Shown: positions 19,098-29,407 of the stretch, one piece after another
Position numbering within the stretch: position 1 is the first letter of the stretch
How the letters are laid out: each line of letters begins with the position of its first letter
Origin: Gammaproteobacteria bacterium
Lineage (GTDB): Bacteria; Pseudomonadota; Gammaproteobacteria; Chromatiales; Chromatiaceae
Assembly (NCBI GenBank): GCA_020445255.1
Contig: JAGRGY010000001.1
Location: forward strand, 1 to 64,000
Direction of reading: 5' to 3'
Length of the DNA stretch: 64,000 nucleotides
Program-made: the position numbers and the translations under genes
The notes under the pieces: model-generated
What the model was told of the DNA's origin: nothing
Database searches by the model: none
Seen by the model: only the letters and a program-made list of their open reading frames with translations

Positions 19098-19724
19098 ATG
19101 ACCGCCGTCGCCGCCCGCCGATCCGTGATGACCCTGTTTTCCGACCCGCAGAGTCTGCACAGTCACCGGGTGCGCATGGTACTGGCGGAGAAGAACGTCA
19201 CCTGCGACATCGTCGATGTCGACCCGCTCAACCTGCCCGAAGACGTCATAGACCTGAACCCCTACGGCAACGTGCCGACACTGGTCGACCGTGATCTCGC
19301 GTTGTACGACTCGCGCATCATCTGCGAATATCTCGACGAACGTTTTCCACATCCGCCGCTGTTGCCAGTCGATCCCGTGTCGCGCGCGAGCGCCCGCCTT
19401 TACATGTTCCGGGTCGAACACGACTGGTACAGCCTGGTCGATCAGATCCTGGCCGGCGGCAAGGCGGCCACCAAGGCGCGCAAGGAGCTGCGCGAGGGGC
19501 TGACTGCTGCCGCTCCGATACTTGCCCACAAACCGTTTTTCATGAGCGACGAGTTCTCGCTCGTCGATGCCAGTATTGCACCGCTCCTGTGGCGCCTGCC
19601 AATGCTCGGGGTGGAGTTGAGCGGGCAGGCCGCCAAGCAGGTCAATGTATACGCGGGCAGTCTGTTCATCCGCAACGGATTCATCGCCAGCCTGACCGAA
19701 CTCGAGCGTGAGATGCGCGGCTGA
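19098..19724 (+). CDS. sspA: Stringent starvation protein A
   Basis: A 208-residue glutathione-S-transferase-fold protein. The N-terminal thioredoxin-like domain opens MTLFSDPQSLHSHRVRMVLAE (about residues 11-31), and the helical C-terminal domain has FFMSDEFSLVDASIAPLLWRL. SspA binds RNA polymerase and changes promoter choice under stress or in stationary phase. It follows the petC terminator and precedes sspB by 10 bp, which is the standard gammaproteobacterial arrangement. A second Met at residue 11 is an alternative start. Confidence 0.94.
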   Translation: MTAVAARRSVMTLFSDPQSLHSHRVRMVLAEKNVTCDIVDVDPLNLPEDVIDLNPYGNVPTLVDRDLALYDSRIICEYLDERFPHPPLLPVDPVSRASARLYMFRVEHDWYSLVDQILAGGKAATKARKELREGLTAAAPILAHKPFFMSDEFSLVDASIAPLLWRLPMLGVELSGQAAKQVNVYAGSLFIRNGFIASLTELEREMRG

Positions 19725-19734
19725 GCAGTAAGGC

Positions 19735-20124
19735 ATGACCTCGAACCGACCGTATCTGATTCGCGCCCTGTATGAGTGGCTGGTCGACAATCAGCTGACC
19801 CCTTACCTGCTCGTTGACGCCAACCGTGATTCGGTGCACGTACCGAGCCGCTACGTCGAGGAAGGGCGCATCGTGCTGAATGTCAGCCCGAGCGCCGTGC
19901 GGGATCTGAATCTCGGCAACGAGCTGATCTCGTTCGAGGCGCGCTTCGGCGGCGCCGCGTTCGCGATCTCGCTGCCGCCGGACGCCGTGCTCGGCGTTTA
20001 TGCGCGGGAGAATGGCAAGGGCATGTTGTTTCCGGACGAAAGTGTCGATACACCTGAACCGCCTGATCCGGAGAGGCCTGCGCCGCCGACCGGCGGAAAG
20101 CCGTCGTTGAAGGTCGTCAAGTAA
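19735..20124 (+). CDS. sspB: ClpXP protease specificity-enhancing factor SspB
   Basis: A 129-residue adaptor. The N-terminal core (RPYLIRALYEWLVDNQLTPYL, residues 4-24, to about 108) binds the ssrA tag of stalled-ribosome products. A flexible acidic and proline-rich linker (DTPEPPDPERPAPP) leads to a hydrophobic basic tail (KPSLKVVK) that docks on ClpX. This is the canonical SspB layout. It is 10 bp downstream of sspA and convergent with the next gene. Confidence 0.95.
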   Translation: MTSNRPYLIRALYEWLVDNQLTPYLLVDANRDSVHVPSRYVEEGRIVLNVSPSAVRDLNLGNELISFEARFGGAAFAISLPPDAVLGVYARENGKGMLFPDESVDTPEPPDPERPAPPTGGKPSLKVVK

Positions 20125-20140
20125 TCAGGCAATACGTCTT

Positions 20141-20554
20141 TCAGCCGTCTCGGCGGCGGAAAGGAACGACTTTGCGATCCACCTCTCCCGGTGGCGGTGC
20201 CTGCTGCCCGATGTCGTCTTCCGCATCCTGTTCGCGAATCAGCCCGTCGTCGATGAATTCCAGGTGCATGCCGAGCAGCAGGATGTAGGCGGTCTGCCGG
20301 CCGACGCCTTCGAGACTGAATTCGAAGCGGAACATGCGCCTGACGCGCAGTCCCTGACGTGTCCAGCGCAGGCCCATGCGTGCGAGCGAGACGGTCTCGT
20401 CGAGGAACTGCAATCCCCGACGTTCGCAATGGACACGAGCCAGCGAGGTGGCGAGTTCGCGCGCACGTGCGCCCGCCAGCCAGATCCAGGCAAGTGCAGC
20501 CAGAAACAGCAGTGGAGCGAGATCACGGATCAAGGCGTAAGCGGCCCGGGTCAC
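20141..20554 (-). CDS. DUF3301-type small membrane protein
   Basis: About 137 residues from a GTG at 20554. An N-terminal membrane helix (LAPLLFLAALAWIWLAGARA, about 10-29) is followed by a segment (CERRGLQFLDETVSLARMG, then RMFRFEFSLEGVGRQTAYILL) that resembles DUF3301, a gammaproteobacterial family of unknown function. A proline- and charge-rich tail follows. Other possible starts are the GTG at 20575 and the TTG at 20533. The frame is open much further upstream without homology. It is convergent with sspB, 16 bp away. Confidence 0.65.
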   Translation of the reverse strand: MTRAAYALIRDLAPLLFLAALAWIWLAGARARELATSLARVHCERRGLQFLDETVSLARMGLRWTRQGLRVRRMFRFEFSLEGVGRQTAYILLLGMHLEFIDDGLIREQDAEDDIGQQAPPPGEVDRKVVPFRRRDG

Positions 20555-20860
20555 AGGGTGTGTATGAGGGTACACGTTGCGGTCATGCCTGGTAAATGGG
20601 GTTGATCCGTGTTGAACAATCTCCGATGGCGCTGTCAAACCTGCAGCACCTGGAGGCGCGATCGTGCCGCCACCGGGACCGCGGGCGCGGCCGAATGCCA
20701 GGGTTGAACGTGGCACGTTGCCCCCTGGCGTCCAGCCCCGTTGTGTCGGAACAGCGGCTATGATCCGACAGATGACAACGGCTGATACCTGCTGCCCCCT
20801 CCTGCGCAGATCGTGCAGGGCCCTGGCGCAAGATCCGCCGAACATACCCGTGCAGCCTGC
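20555..20860. other. 306-bp divergent intergenic region
   Basis: The region lies between the DUF3301-like gene and the CDP-glycerol-transferase-like gene, which are transcribed away from each other. Promoters for both should lie here. I see no clear -35/-10 pair, RNA gene or repeat. Confidence 0.4.
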
Positions 20861-22231
<1,371 letters not shown>

Positions 22232-22369
22232 CCCGCCGGTGTCCGGCCGGTGTCAGGAGCGGCCACGCTCGCAGGGCGCGGTTGCCGCGGCACGCCGGGC
22301 GCCGTGACGGCGGCAGATGCACCTTGTCGCGCCAGGAGGCGCTTACCGGTGCGTGTCGCGGCCCGTTTC

Positions 22370-23866
22370 TCATTGCGTCCCCGGCCTGCGCCGCTCGCCG
22401 AGCAGTCCGAGCAGGTACTGTTCCGGGCCGGGTGGCCGGCCTGACGACAGCCACAGCAGCAGGTGGGCGGCCGCGTAGACCGCGGCCCCGGTCAGGACCT
22501 GTGGCGCCAGTGCTTGGAACAGCAATGCCATCGCGGTTTCGTGGGGCGGCACCGCGGGCAGCAGGTTCAGCGCGCCAACCATGGCAACGCACGCCACCAC
22601 AGACCGCCATGCCCCCCGCAGTGGCTCCAACAGCGGGCGACCGCTCTGCCGCCGCACCATATCGAGATTGATCGCCAGTACGAACACGGCGATTGCCGCG
22701 ACGGCATACAGCAGTCCACGCAAGCCGTCCGCCCAGATGCCGACTGCGAACAACGGGACGGCAACCACCGCCTTCGTCAGCTCGCGGCGGAAGACCAGGC
22801 GCGTGTTCCCGCTCGCGATCGAAAGCACGTCACACATGCCCGCCACCGCACGGACCGCGGCGGCTGGCGCAAGGAAGGTAATGATCGCGGAGGTTTCCAG
22901 CCAACGGTCCCCCAGCACCAGGCGCACGAACGGCTCGGCGACGAGCGAGAGGCCGATTCCGACCGGCAACACGATCGCCGTGTTCACCTCGATCGCACGT
23001 CTAAAGCTTGCGTATTGGTGCGACGAACCGGCATCGAGCGACGAGAGTGCCGGCAGCAGAGCGCGCTTCAGCGGCAGGGTGAGTTCGTTGGACGCCAGGT
23101 TGGCGATCTCGGCGCCGACGTGGTACCGGCCGACCACGGGCGTTGGCAGAAATGCACCGATCAGGAAGATCTCCATACGTTGGAGTACCGCGGCGACCAG
23201 GTTGGACGCCATCAACCAACCGGAAAAGCCGACCAGGCGTCGCCAGGCCGACAACGCCAGGTGTGGCCGGTAGGGGTGCAGCAGGTAACTGCCCGCCACC
23301 CTGACCACCGAGCCGACGAGCATGCCGGCAACCAGCGCCCAGTAGTTCCGCCATATCAAAGCGAGCGATACGGTGACCGCAAACGTGGTCACTTTGTGCG
23401 AAAGCTGCAGCACGAACTCGCGCTGGAAGGACAGCGATTTTTCGTATGTCACGAATGCCGGATTCTTCAGGCCGTTAATGAGTGGCGCCACGGCCAGGAC
23501 CAGCAGCAGGCCGGCAAGCCGCGTATCGCTCATCAACGCCGCGTAAGGGAAGGCAAGCAGTGCGATGAGCAACGCGACCCCGACGCTGCGCAGCACATTG
23601 AGCGTGAAGGCGGTATCAAAATCCGCATTGCTGGTATCGCGTTGCGCGATAATCGCCTGCTCGAAACGCAGATCGCTCAGTGTTTCGAGAACGAACATCA
23701 ACGCGCTGGCGAGCGCGACCAGGCCGAAATCCTCCGGCAGCAGCAGTCGCGCCAGGATGATCGTGCTGAGCAGGCCGATGGAGCGTACGAGCATGCGCAC
23801 TCCGGCCAGCCATGCCGCCCCGGCGGCAACCCTGCGTGACAGTGGTGGCGGCGATTCAGTGGACAT
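22370..23866 (-). CDS. Polysaccharide flippase of the WzxC/MOP type (first copy)
   Basis: A 498-residue membrane protein with about 12-14 hydrophobic segments. The N-terminal segment GLLSTIILARLLLPEDFGLVALAS (about 30-53) is the usual start of the lipopolysaccharide biosynthesis flippase family, and the mid-part has SLALIWRNYWALVAGMLVGS. It would move undecaprenyl-linked oligosaccharide across the inner membrane. I chose the ATG at 23866 (MSTESPPPLS). It resembles the second flippase at 33342-34823 along much of its length. It is divergent from the following GT2 gene. Confidence 0.9.
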   Translation of the reverse strand: MSTESPPPLSRRVAAGAAWLAGVRMLVRSIGLLSTIILARLLLPEDFGLVALASALMFVLETLSDLRFEQAIIAQRDTSNADFDTAFTLNVLRSVGVALLIALLAFPYAALMSDTRLAGLLLVLAVAPLINGLKNPAFVTYEKSLSFQREFVLQLSHKVTTFAVTVSLALIWRNYWALVAGMLVGSVVRVAGSYLLHPYRPHLALSAWRRLVGFSGWLMASNLVAAVLQRMEIFLIGAFLPTPVVGRYHVGAEIANLASNELTLPLKRALLPALSSLDAGSSHQYASFRRAIEVNTAIVLPVGIGLSLVAEPFVRLVLGDRWLETSAIITFLAPAAAVRAVAGMCDVLSIASGNTRLVFRRELTKAVVAVPLFAVGIWADGLRGLLYAVAAIAVFVLAINLDMVRRQSGRPLLEPLRGAWRSVVACVAMVGALNLLPAVPPHETAMALLFQALAPQVLTGAAVYAAAHLLLWLSSGRPPGPEQYLLGLLGERRRPGTQ

Positions 23867-23943
23867 CCGGTCGGCTCGGGTCAGTACGGACTCAGGTGCA
23901 GGGTGCACTAGAATATCGCAAACCCAGCCGGCGCCGTCCGCCA

Positions 23944-24888
23944 ATGCCCCCTGATTCACAGCGACCCTCTTCACAGCGACCATCGCTCAGCATCGTGACA
24001 CCGGTGTTCGATACGCCGGCGGCCTATATCGTGGCGCTGGCAGATGCGCTGGAAGGCATCGCAGACGGCGGGGATGTCGAGTGGATCGTCGTCGACGACG
24101 GCAGCACCGATCCATCGACCTGCACCGCGCTTGCCGCGTTGCAGGACAGACAAGGGGTACGCGTCGTCGCGAACGCCGCGTCCAGGGGCGCCGCCGGGGC
24201 CCGCAACTTCGGTGTGCGCGAGACCCGCGCCGATTGGCTCTACTTCATCGATGCCGATGATCTACCCGTTCCCGGCGCGCTCGACACGATGCGGGCATTG
24301 CTGGCGGCAAACCCGCAGGTGCGTTGGCTGAGCGGCGATTTCGTGGATTTCGATGGCGAGGTTCCGTCATCGGACACGGCAACGTCATTTGGAGCCCAAG
24401 CGACCATCCGCCACTGGCCGGACGCGGCCAACCGCCTGGTTGCGGAGACCTGGGTCAACCAAGGTTCGTATCTCATTGCGCGCGAACTGTTCAGCGGTGT
24501 GGGCGGTTTCGATACCGCTTTCGTGATTGGCGAAGACTGGTTGATGTGGATGCGGCTTGCGGTGCGCGAGGAACTTTACTTCGTGGATATGCCGGTGCTC
24601 TGGCGGCGCCGTGGTCACGCCTCGACCATGTCCGGCCCGCTCAGTCTGTCGGATGCGATTGTCCGGCCCTATCTCACGGCGCGGCGCGATCCACAATTCA
24701 GGGCGCAGCGGCGATTCCTGCGCTGGCGCATCGTGCGTCTCTACCAACTGCTGGCAAGGCGCAACCAGGAGATCGGAAGGACAGGTCAGGCGACGCGCTT
24801 CGCGCTGCTGGCGGCGTGCTGGTCCCTACGCAGTCCCAGGGATTGGCTGGACGTGCTCAAGGCTGCGGTCGGTCGCCGCCTGGATTAA
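23944..24888 (+). CDS. Family 2 glycosyltransferase
   Basis: A 314-residue GT-A enzyme. LSIVTPVFDTPAAYI (about 15-29), VEWIVVDDGSTDPST (about 45-59), GAAGARNFGVRE and the DXD-type motif LYFIDADDLPVPG (about 98-110) identify family 2. The later VIGEDWLMWMRLA corresponds to the acceptor-side ED motif. It has no membrane helix, so it is probably cytoplasmic and adds sugars to a lipid-linked precursor. It is convergent with the next glycosyltransferase, with 15 bp between stops. Confidence 0.9.
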   Translation: MPPDSQRPSSQRPSLSIVTPVFDTPAAYIVALADALEGIADGGDVEWIVVDDGSTDPSTCTALAALQDRQGVRVVANAASRGAAGARNFGVRETRADWLYFIDADDLPVPGALDTMRALLAANPQVRWLSGDFVDFDGEVPSSDTATSFGAQATIRHWPDAANRLVAETWVNQGSYLIARELFSGVGGFDTAFVIGEDWLMWMRLAVREELYFVDMPVLWRRRGHASTMSGPLSLSDAIVRPYLTARRDPQFRAQRRFLRWRIVRLYQLLARRNQEIGRTGQATRFALLAACWSLRSPRDWLDVLKAAVGRRLD

Positions 24889-24903
24889 ATCCGCAACGCC
24901 GCC

Positions 24904-26082
24904 TCACCGCCCTCCCAGCCAGAGGGGCTCGTATTTTTCGTATGCCTGCTGCCAGCTGAACGTTGCGCCGACCCGCCGTCGGAGCAGGCGAACCTGGCGC
25001 TCGGTCTCGGTCGGATTGAACAATGCATCATCGATCACCTGGGCCAGCGCGTTGGCGTCATCGATCTTGGAAAGGTACGGGAAGTAGCGTCCGATCACCT
25101 CCGGTACGCCGCCGGTGAGCGTGGCGACGATCGGTGTGCGCATGTAAGCGGCCTCCAGCAGCACGATCCCGAAGGGTTCCATGCGTGATGACAGCACGAA
25201 CAAGCGGGCCTTGCGGATGGCCGCCAGCGTGCGCTCGTGGTCGAGATCGGGCAGAAAGAAGACATGATTCTGCAGGCCGAGCTGCCGCACCTTTGCGCGC
25301 AATGCCGCGAGATAGGGCGTGCTGCGCCCGATCAGCACGAGTGCCGAGGACAGCCCTTCGCGCAGCAGCTTCGCGTAGGCATCGATCAGCACGTCCTGGC
25401 CTTTCTTGTGTTCGTAAGTGCCAACGCTCAAGAGGTAACTGTCGAATTCGCCCGTCTCCGGCCGAAACGCGCTGCGCTTTGCCTGATCCAGTTCGTTGAA
25501 GTCGATCCCGTTGTGGACCGTGTCCGTCGGTACCGATGCCAGCGCAAGCGATTCCTTCACCCGCTGGTTCAGGTCGTCCGAGCAGCACACGATGTGGTCG
25601 GCCTGTTTGAGCATCCAGCGATCCATGGCCCTTACCGTGGGCGTGGCCTCGTTGATGGCCGTCAAGTCGGCGCCGTGCATCGAATACAACAGGCGAAACG
25701 TCGGCCGACCCAGCGCGCGCAGCAGCGAAAACAGCACAAACTTGGGTTCGGGATAGTGCGCGTTGACGACCTGCACGCGATTTTCCAGCATGAACCTGCG
25801 CCAGCTCGCGACGTCCTTGCGCATGGTCAGCATGAAGCCCGCCAGGTTGCGTACCATTCGTTTTGGCACGATTGGCGCCTGCAGGCGCGCGCTGACCTTC
25901 GTGATGCCTTCGAACGAGCCGATCTGGAACTGGTCCTTGTCCCAGTCGTTGCAGACGAGGATCGGCCGCAGCCGGCCCTGGCGCGCTGTTTCGCGCGCGA
26001 GATTGATCACGACCTGGTTGACGCCTCCAGTGGCCGACAGATCCCATGGCAGTACGAGCAGGATGCCAGGCTTGTCGTTCAT
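24904..26082 (-). CDS. Family 4-type (GT-B) glycosyltransferase
   Basis: A 392-residue GT-B enzyme. The N-terminal donor-side loop is in ILLVLPWDLSATGGVNQVVINLA (residues about 6-28). The C-terminal domain has LLSVGTYEHKKGQDVLIDAYAKL (about 217-240), and SSRMEPFGIVLLEAAYMRTPIVAT (about 297-320) carries the EX7E nucleotide-sugar motif. I chose the ATG at 26082 because it is preceded by a strong Shine-Dalgarno (AGAGGTGG). The upstream frame overlaps fetB. It belongs with the small surface-glycan cluster. Confidence 0.9.
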   Translation of the reverse strand: MNDKPGILLVLPWDLSATGGVNQVVINLARETARQGRLRPILVCNDWDKDQFQIGSFEGITKVSARLQAPIVPKRMVRNLAGFMLTMRKDVASWRRFMLENRVQVVNAHYPEPKFVLFSLLRALGRPTFRLLYSMHGADLTAINEATPTVRAMDRWMLKQADHIVCCSDDLNQRVKESLALASVPTDTVHNGIDFNELDQAKRSAFRPETGEFDSYLLSVGTYEHKKGQDVLIDAYAKLLREGLSSALVLIGRSTPYLAALRAKVRQLGLQNHVFFLPDLDHERTLAAIRKARLFVLSSRMEPFGIVLLEAAYMRTPIVATLTGGVPEVIGRYFPYLSKIDDANALAQVIDDALFNPTETERQVRLLRRRVGATFSWQQAYEKYEPLWLGGR

Positions 26083-26105
26083 GCCACCTCTCGCCGTAGT
26101 CTGCA

Positions 26106-26933
26106 TCACCCGTGACCGGGGGCGTGCAGGTGTGGACTCAAACGTTCACGCCGCAGGCGTGAGCGGACGTCGAACAGCCGCTGCGAGGCGATCATCACGG
26201 CAGCCACGCTACCCAGGCCGGTGCCGGCAGCGATCAGAAAAAGGATCAGCAGCTGGTACTTGGCCGCCTCCATCGGAGGACTGCCGGCGAGGATCTGCCC
26301 CGTCATCATGCCGGGCAGGCTCACGATACCAGCGGTGGTCATGGAATTCACGATCGGAATCAGGCCTGCACGCAGTGCATCGCGACGGATATGTTCGATC
26401 GCTTCGGTTGCCGTGTAACCCAGTGCGAGGCGTGCTTCGATCTGGTGGCGCTTTTCGAGCGTCTGGCGGGTCAGGCTGTCGAGAGCGACCGCGATCCCGT
26501 TCATCGTGTTGCCGAGCAGCATGCCGAGCAGGGGGATCGCGTATTGCGGCGCGTACCACGGCACCGGCTGCAGCACGGTGAGCAACGCCAACAGGGTGAT
26601 CGAAAACGATGACAGAAACATCGACAGCGTGCCTGCGCCGTAACCCCAGGCACCGCGCAGGCGGTACCTCTGTCTCGCCATGACCTCGTACCCGGCGACG
26701 CCGAGCATGACGGTCGCGAGCGCCGCGACCAGCCACGGGCTGGCGCTGTTGAACAGCCCCTTCAGCACCAGGCCGAGCAACAGCAGCTGCAGCGTGCTGC
26801 GCAGCGCCGCGACCAGCATACGGCGCCCGATTCCCAGCCTCAGCTGCCACGACAGGGCGGCCAGCGCCAGCACCAGACTGGCGGCGAGCCCGAGATCGAG
26901 GGGGGAGAGTGCGATAAGCGTGTCAGTCTGCAT
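26106..26933 (-). CDS. fetB: FetB-type ABC permease (YbbM family)
   Basis: A 275-residue permease with about seven hydrophobic segments. The family marks are ALRSTLQLLLLGLVLKGLF (about 43-61), the stretch AIPLLGMLLGNTMNGIAVALDSL (about 129-151) and SLPGMMTGQILAGSPPMEAAKYQ (about 206-228). In E. coli FetAB (YbbLM) is reported to export iron and help survive oxidative stress. The start ATG at 26933 lies inside the end of fetA (11-bp overlap), so the two are coupled. The stop lies 23 bp from the GT4 start. Confidence 0.9.
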   Translation of the reverse strand: MQTDTLIALSPLDLGLAASLVLALAALSWQLRLGIGRRMLVAALRSTLQLLLLGLVLKGLFNSASPWLVAALATVMLGVAGYEVMARQRYRLRGAWGYGAGTLSMFLSSFSITLLALLTVLQPVPWYAPQYAIPLLGMLLGNTMNGIAVALDSLTRQTLEKRHQIEARLALGYTATEAIEHIRRDALRAGLIPIVNSMTTAGIVSLPGMMTGQILAGSPPMEAAKYQLLILFLIAAGTGLGSVAAVMIASQRLFDVRSRLRRERLSPHLHAPGHG

Positions 26934-27525
26934 CGTCTGGGGACAGGCTGCCGTTGAACAGATGATATTGTCGGCCGGCAACCCGGATACGTTGAGCCGG
27001 ATCGTGACTGACCCACAGCACGCAGCCGCCGCCCGCTTCGCGCCAGTCGGCGATGACGCGTTCGACACGTCCGGTGTTGGCCGCGTCGAGATTGGCGGTC
27101 GGCTCGTCGAGCAGAAGCGCGCTGGGCTCATGCGCGAGCGCGCGCGCCAGCGCCAGGCGCTGACGCTCGCCGCTGGAGAGTCGTTCGATGTCCCAACCGA
27201 GGACGTCCCGATCGAATCCCAGCGCATCCAGGTCATCGGTGCGCCAGTTGACCGCGTGTGGACCGACCGTCTGTTCCCACCAGTGGCTTTCAGCGGCGAG
27301 GTACATGACCTGGCGTCGCCACCCCGGCCCGCTGAACGTGCTGCGCGGCGCCTCATCGAGCCAGACTTCGCCGTCTGCCTCGTCGAGGTCGGCGATCGCG
27401 CGTAGCAGCAGTGTCTTGCCGCTGCCCGAGGGGCCGTGGATCGCGCTGCAGGCGCCCTGTTCGACTTCCAGGCAGGCGCCCAGGACGCCGTGAGCGGTGA
27501 GCCTGTCGACCCGCAGGCGACTCAT
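26923..27525 (-). CDS. fetA: FetA-type ABC ATPase (YbbL family)
   Basis: A 200-residue ABC ATPase. Walker A is GPSGSGKTLLLRAIADLD (about 31-48), the signature is LSSGERQRLALARALA (about 115-130), and Walker B is ALLLDEPTANLDAANT. The short length is normal for YbbL. It works with the overlapping fetB permease. Its ATG overlaps the trmB stop by 4 bp, so fetA, fetB, trmB and probably thiGS form one minus-strand transcript. Confidence 0.9.
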   Translation of the reverse strand: MSRLRVDRLTAHGVLGACLEVEQGACSAIHGPSGSGKTLLLRAIADLDEADGEVWLDEAPRSTFSGPGWRRQVMYLAAESHWWEQTVGPHAVNWRTDDLDALGFDRDVLGWDIERLSSGERQRLALARALAHEPSALLLDEPTANLDAANTGRVERVIADWREAGGGCVLWVSHDPAQRIRVAGRQYHLFNGSLSPDDAD

Positions 27526-28223
27526 CCGCGGCGATTGAAAATCAGGTCCCAGACGCCATGTCCGAGACGTTGGCCCCGACGCTCGAACTTGGTCATGGGC
27601 CGCGTGTCGGGACGCGGCGCAAAGCGTCCTTCACCGGCACGGTTGGTGAATGCCGGTGATGCGCTTAGCACGGCGAGCATGTGTTCGGCGTAGTCCTGCC
27701 AGTCGGTCGCGGCATGGAAGAACCCGCCGGGCTTCACGATGCGGGCGAGGTCGGTGACGAATCCGGGCGCAAGGATGCGGCGCTTGTGGTGGCGCTTCTT
27801 GTGCCACGGGTCGGGAAAGAAAAGGTAGATGCCATCGGCGCATGCGTCGGGCAGCATCCGCCGCACCACGTCGACGGCGTCGTGTCGAATCACGCGCACG
27901 TTTTCGCAGCCTGACTCCTCGAGCTTGATCAGCAGGTGGCCGACGCCCGGTCGGTGCACCTCGATACCGAGGTAGTTGCACCCCGGGTGTTCGCGCGCCA
28001 TCTCGGCAAGGCTTTCGCCGTTGCCGAATCCGATCTCGACGTACACGGGATGGGTGTTGCCGAAAGCCACGGCCGGGTCGATCGTGTGCTCGGTGAAATC
28101 GACGCCCCAGCGCGGCCAGAGGGTGTCGAACGCGCGCTGCTGACCGGGCGTCAGCCTGCCTTCGCGCAATACATAGCTGCGGACCTGCCGATGGGGACGC
28201 GCGGACTTCCCGGACAAGATCAA
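27522..28223 (-). CDS. trmB: tRNA (guanine-N7)-methyltransferase TrmB
   Basis: About 233 residues from a TTG at 28223. It methylates G46 in tRNA using S-adenosylmethionine. The SAM-binding motif is VYVEIGFGNGESL (about 60-72). The hallmark substrate motif is YLFFPDPWHKKRHHKRRI (about 132-149). The C-terminal TKFERRGQRLGHGVWDL is typical. The frame also has a GTG at 28280, but that lies inside thiG and adds residues without homology. I prefer the TTG, which follows the thiG stop by 19 bp. Confidence 0.93.
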   Translation of the reverse strand: MILSGKSARPHRQVRSYVLREGRLTPGQQRAFDTLWPRWGVDFTEHTIDPAVAFGNTHPVYVEIGFGNGESLAEMAREHPGCNYLGIEVHRPGVGHLLIKLEESGCENVRVIRHDAVDVVRRMLPDACADGIYLFFPDPWHKKRHHKRRILAPGFVTDLARIVKPGGFFHAATDWQDYAEHMLAVLSASPAFTNRAGEGRFAPRPDTRPMTKFERRGQRLGHGVWDLIFNRRG

Positions 28224-28242
28224 CCGCCGGCCTTTGCCCGAC

Positions 28243-29037
28243 TCAGTCGAAGAACAGGCCGTCGAGCGGCGATGACGCACTGGCGAAACGCTTCGTCGGC
28301 ATACGCCCGGCGAGGTAGGCCTCGCGGCCCGCCTCGATCGCCTTGCGCATCGCGCTGGCCATCAAAATGGGATTGTCGGCGGCGGCGATCGCCGTGTTCA
28401 TCAGCACGCCGTCGCACCCCAGTTCCATCGCGATTGCGGCATCCGATGCGGTACCCACGCCGGCGTCGACCAGCACCGGAACCCCCGCGTTCTCGACGAT
28501 GGTGCGTATGTTGAGTTTGTTGCGGATGCCGAGGCCGGAGCCGATCGGTGCCGCCAATGGCATCACGGCGACGCACCCCAGCGCCTCGAGTTCACGTGCG
28601 ATGATCGGGTCGTCGTTGGTGTAGACCATGACCTTGAAGCCGTCGGCGATCAGTTCCTCCGCCGCCTTGAGCGTGGCGATGACATCGGGAAACAGCGTCT
28701 TCTCGTCGCCGAGTACCTCGAGCTTGACCAGATCGTGGCCACCCAGCAACTCGCGCGCCAGTTTGCAGGTACGCACCGCGGTCCTGGCGTCGTAGCAGCC
28801 GGCCGTGTTCGGCAGGTAGGTGTAGCGGTCGGGCGGCAGCACGTCGAGGATGTTCGGTTCGTCGGCGTTCTGACCGATGTTGGTGCGACGCACGGCTATC
28901 GTGACGATCTCGGCCCCGCTCGCCTCGATCGCGGCACGCGTCTCCTGCATGTCGCGGTACTTGCCTGTCCCGACCAGCAGGCGGGAGGCGTATGTCCGGC
29001 CCGCGATGGCCAGCACGTCATTGGGCGTGTTCTGCAT
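28243..29037 (-). CDS. thiG: Thiazole synthase ThiG
   Basis: A 264-residue TIM-barrel enzyme. It condenses deoxyxylulose-5-phosphate, dehydroglycine and ThiS-thiocarboxylate into the thiazole of thiamine. Motifs include [19 protein letters not shown], the catalytic lysine in [16 protein letters not shown] (about 101-116), and the phosphate site in [20 protein letters not shown] (about 184-203). The start ATG at 29037 gives normal length. thiS lies 49 bp upstream. Confidence 0.95.
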   Translation of the reverse strand: MQNTPNDVLAIAGRTYASRLLVGTGKYRDMQETRAAIEASGAEIVTIAVRRTNIGQNADEPNILDVLPPDRYTYLPNTAGCYDARTAVRTCKLARELLGGHDLVKLEVLGDEKTLFPDVIATLKAAEELIADGFKVMVYTNDDPIIARELEALGCVAVMPLAAPIGSGLGIRNKLNIRTIVENAGVPVLVDAGVGTASDAAIAMELGCDGVLMNTAIAAADNPILMASAMRKAIEAGREAYLAGRMPTKRFASASSPLDGLFFD

Positions 29038-29086
29038 TGTTGATCCAGCTGTTCGGCTATTCGGTGACGCCGGGTGGGTGCGTGCG

Positions 29087-29287
29087 TCAACCGCCGCCGA
29101 TCGCCTGCACGACTTCGATCCTGTCACCGCGCTGCAGCACGTGTGCGACGTGTTCGCTGCGCGGGATCAGCTCTTCGTTGATCTCGACGGCATAGCGCCG
29201 GCCCTGCAGTTCGAGCGTACCGAGCAGGCCTGCCAGCGTGGTGCCGTCGACCACGTTGCGGGCCTCGCCATTGAGCACAATCTCCAT
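29087..29287 (-). CDS. thiS: Sulfur carrier protein ThiS
   Basis: A 66-residue ubiquitin-like protein. It starts [15 protein letters not shown] and ends in AIGGG, giving the C-terminal Gly-Gly that is adenylated and converted to a thiocarboxylate. It delivers sulfur to ThiG for thiazole formation. It is the first gene of the thiS-thiG-trmB-fetA-fetB run. The 120-bp gap to the divergent acyl-CoA ligase must hold promoters both ways. I see no THI-box (TPP) riboswitch there. Confidence 0.94.
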   Translation of the reverse strand: MEIVLNGEARNVVDGTTLAGLLGTLELQGRRYAVEINEELIPRSEHVAHVLQRGDRIEVVQAIGGG

Positions 29288-29407
29288 GGTATCCCGTTGA
29301 CCCGGTGGTGAAACGATCGCCAATTTTACACTAAACTCGGCCCACTCATCGCCCGCCCGCGACACAACAACCGGCAGCGAAGCCGGGAATGGCCAGGAGA
29401 CGAGCCT

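Noticed and set aside
29288-29407. TPP riboswitch upstream of thiS-thiG
   Set aside because: No THI-box consensus in the 120-bp gap, and the gap is too short for a typical one plus promoter.
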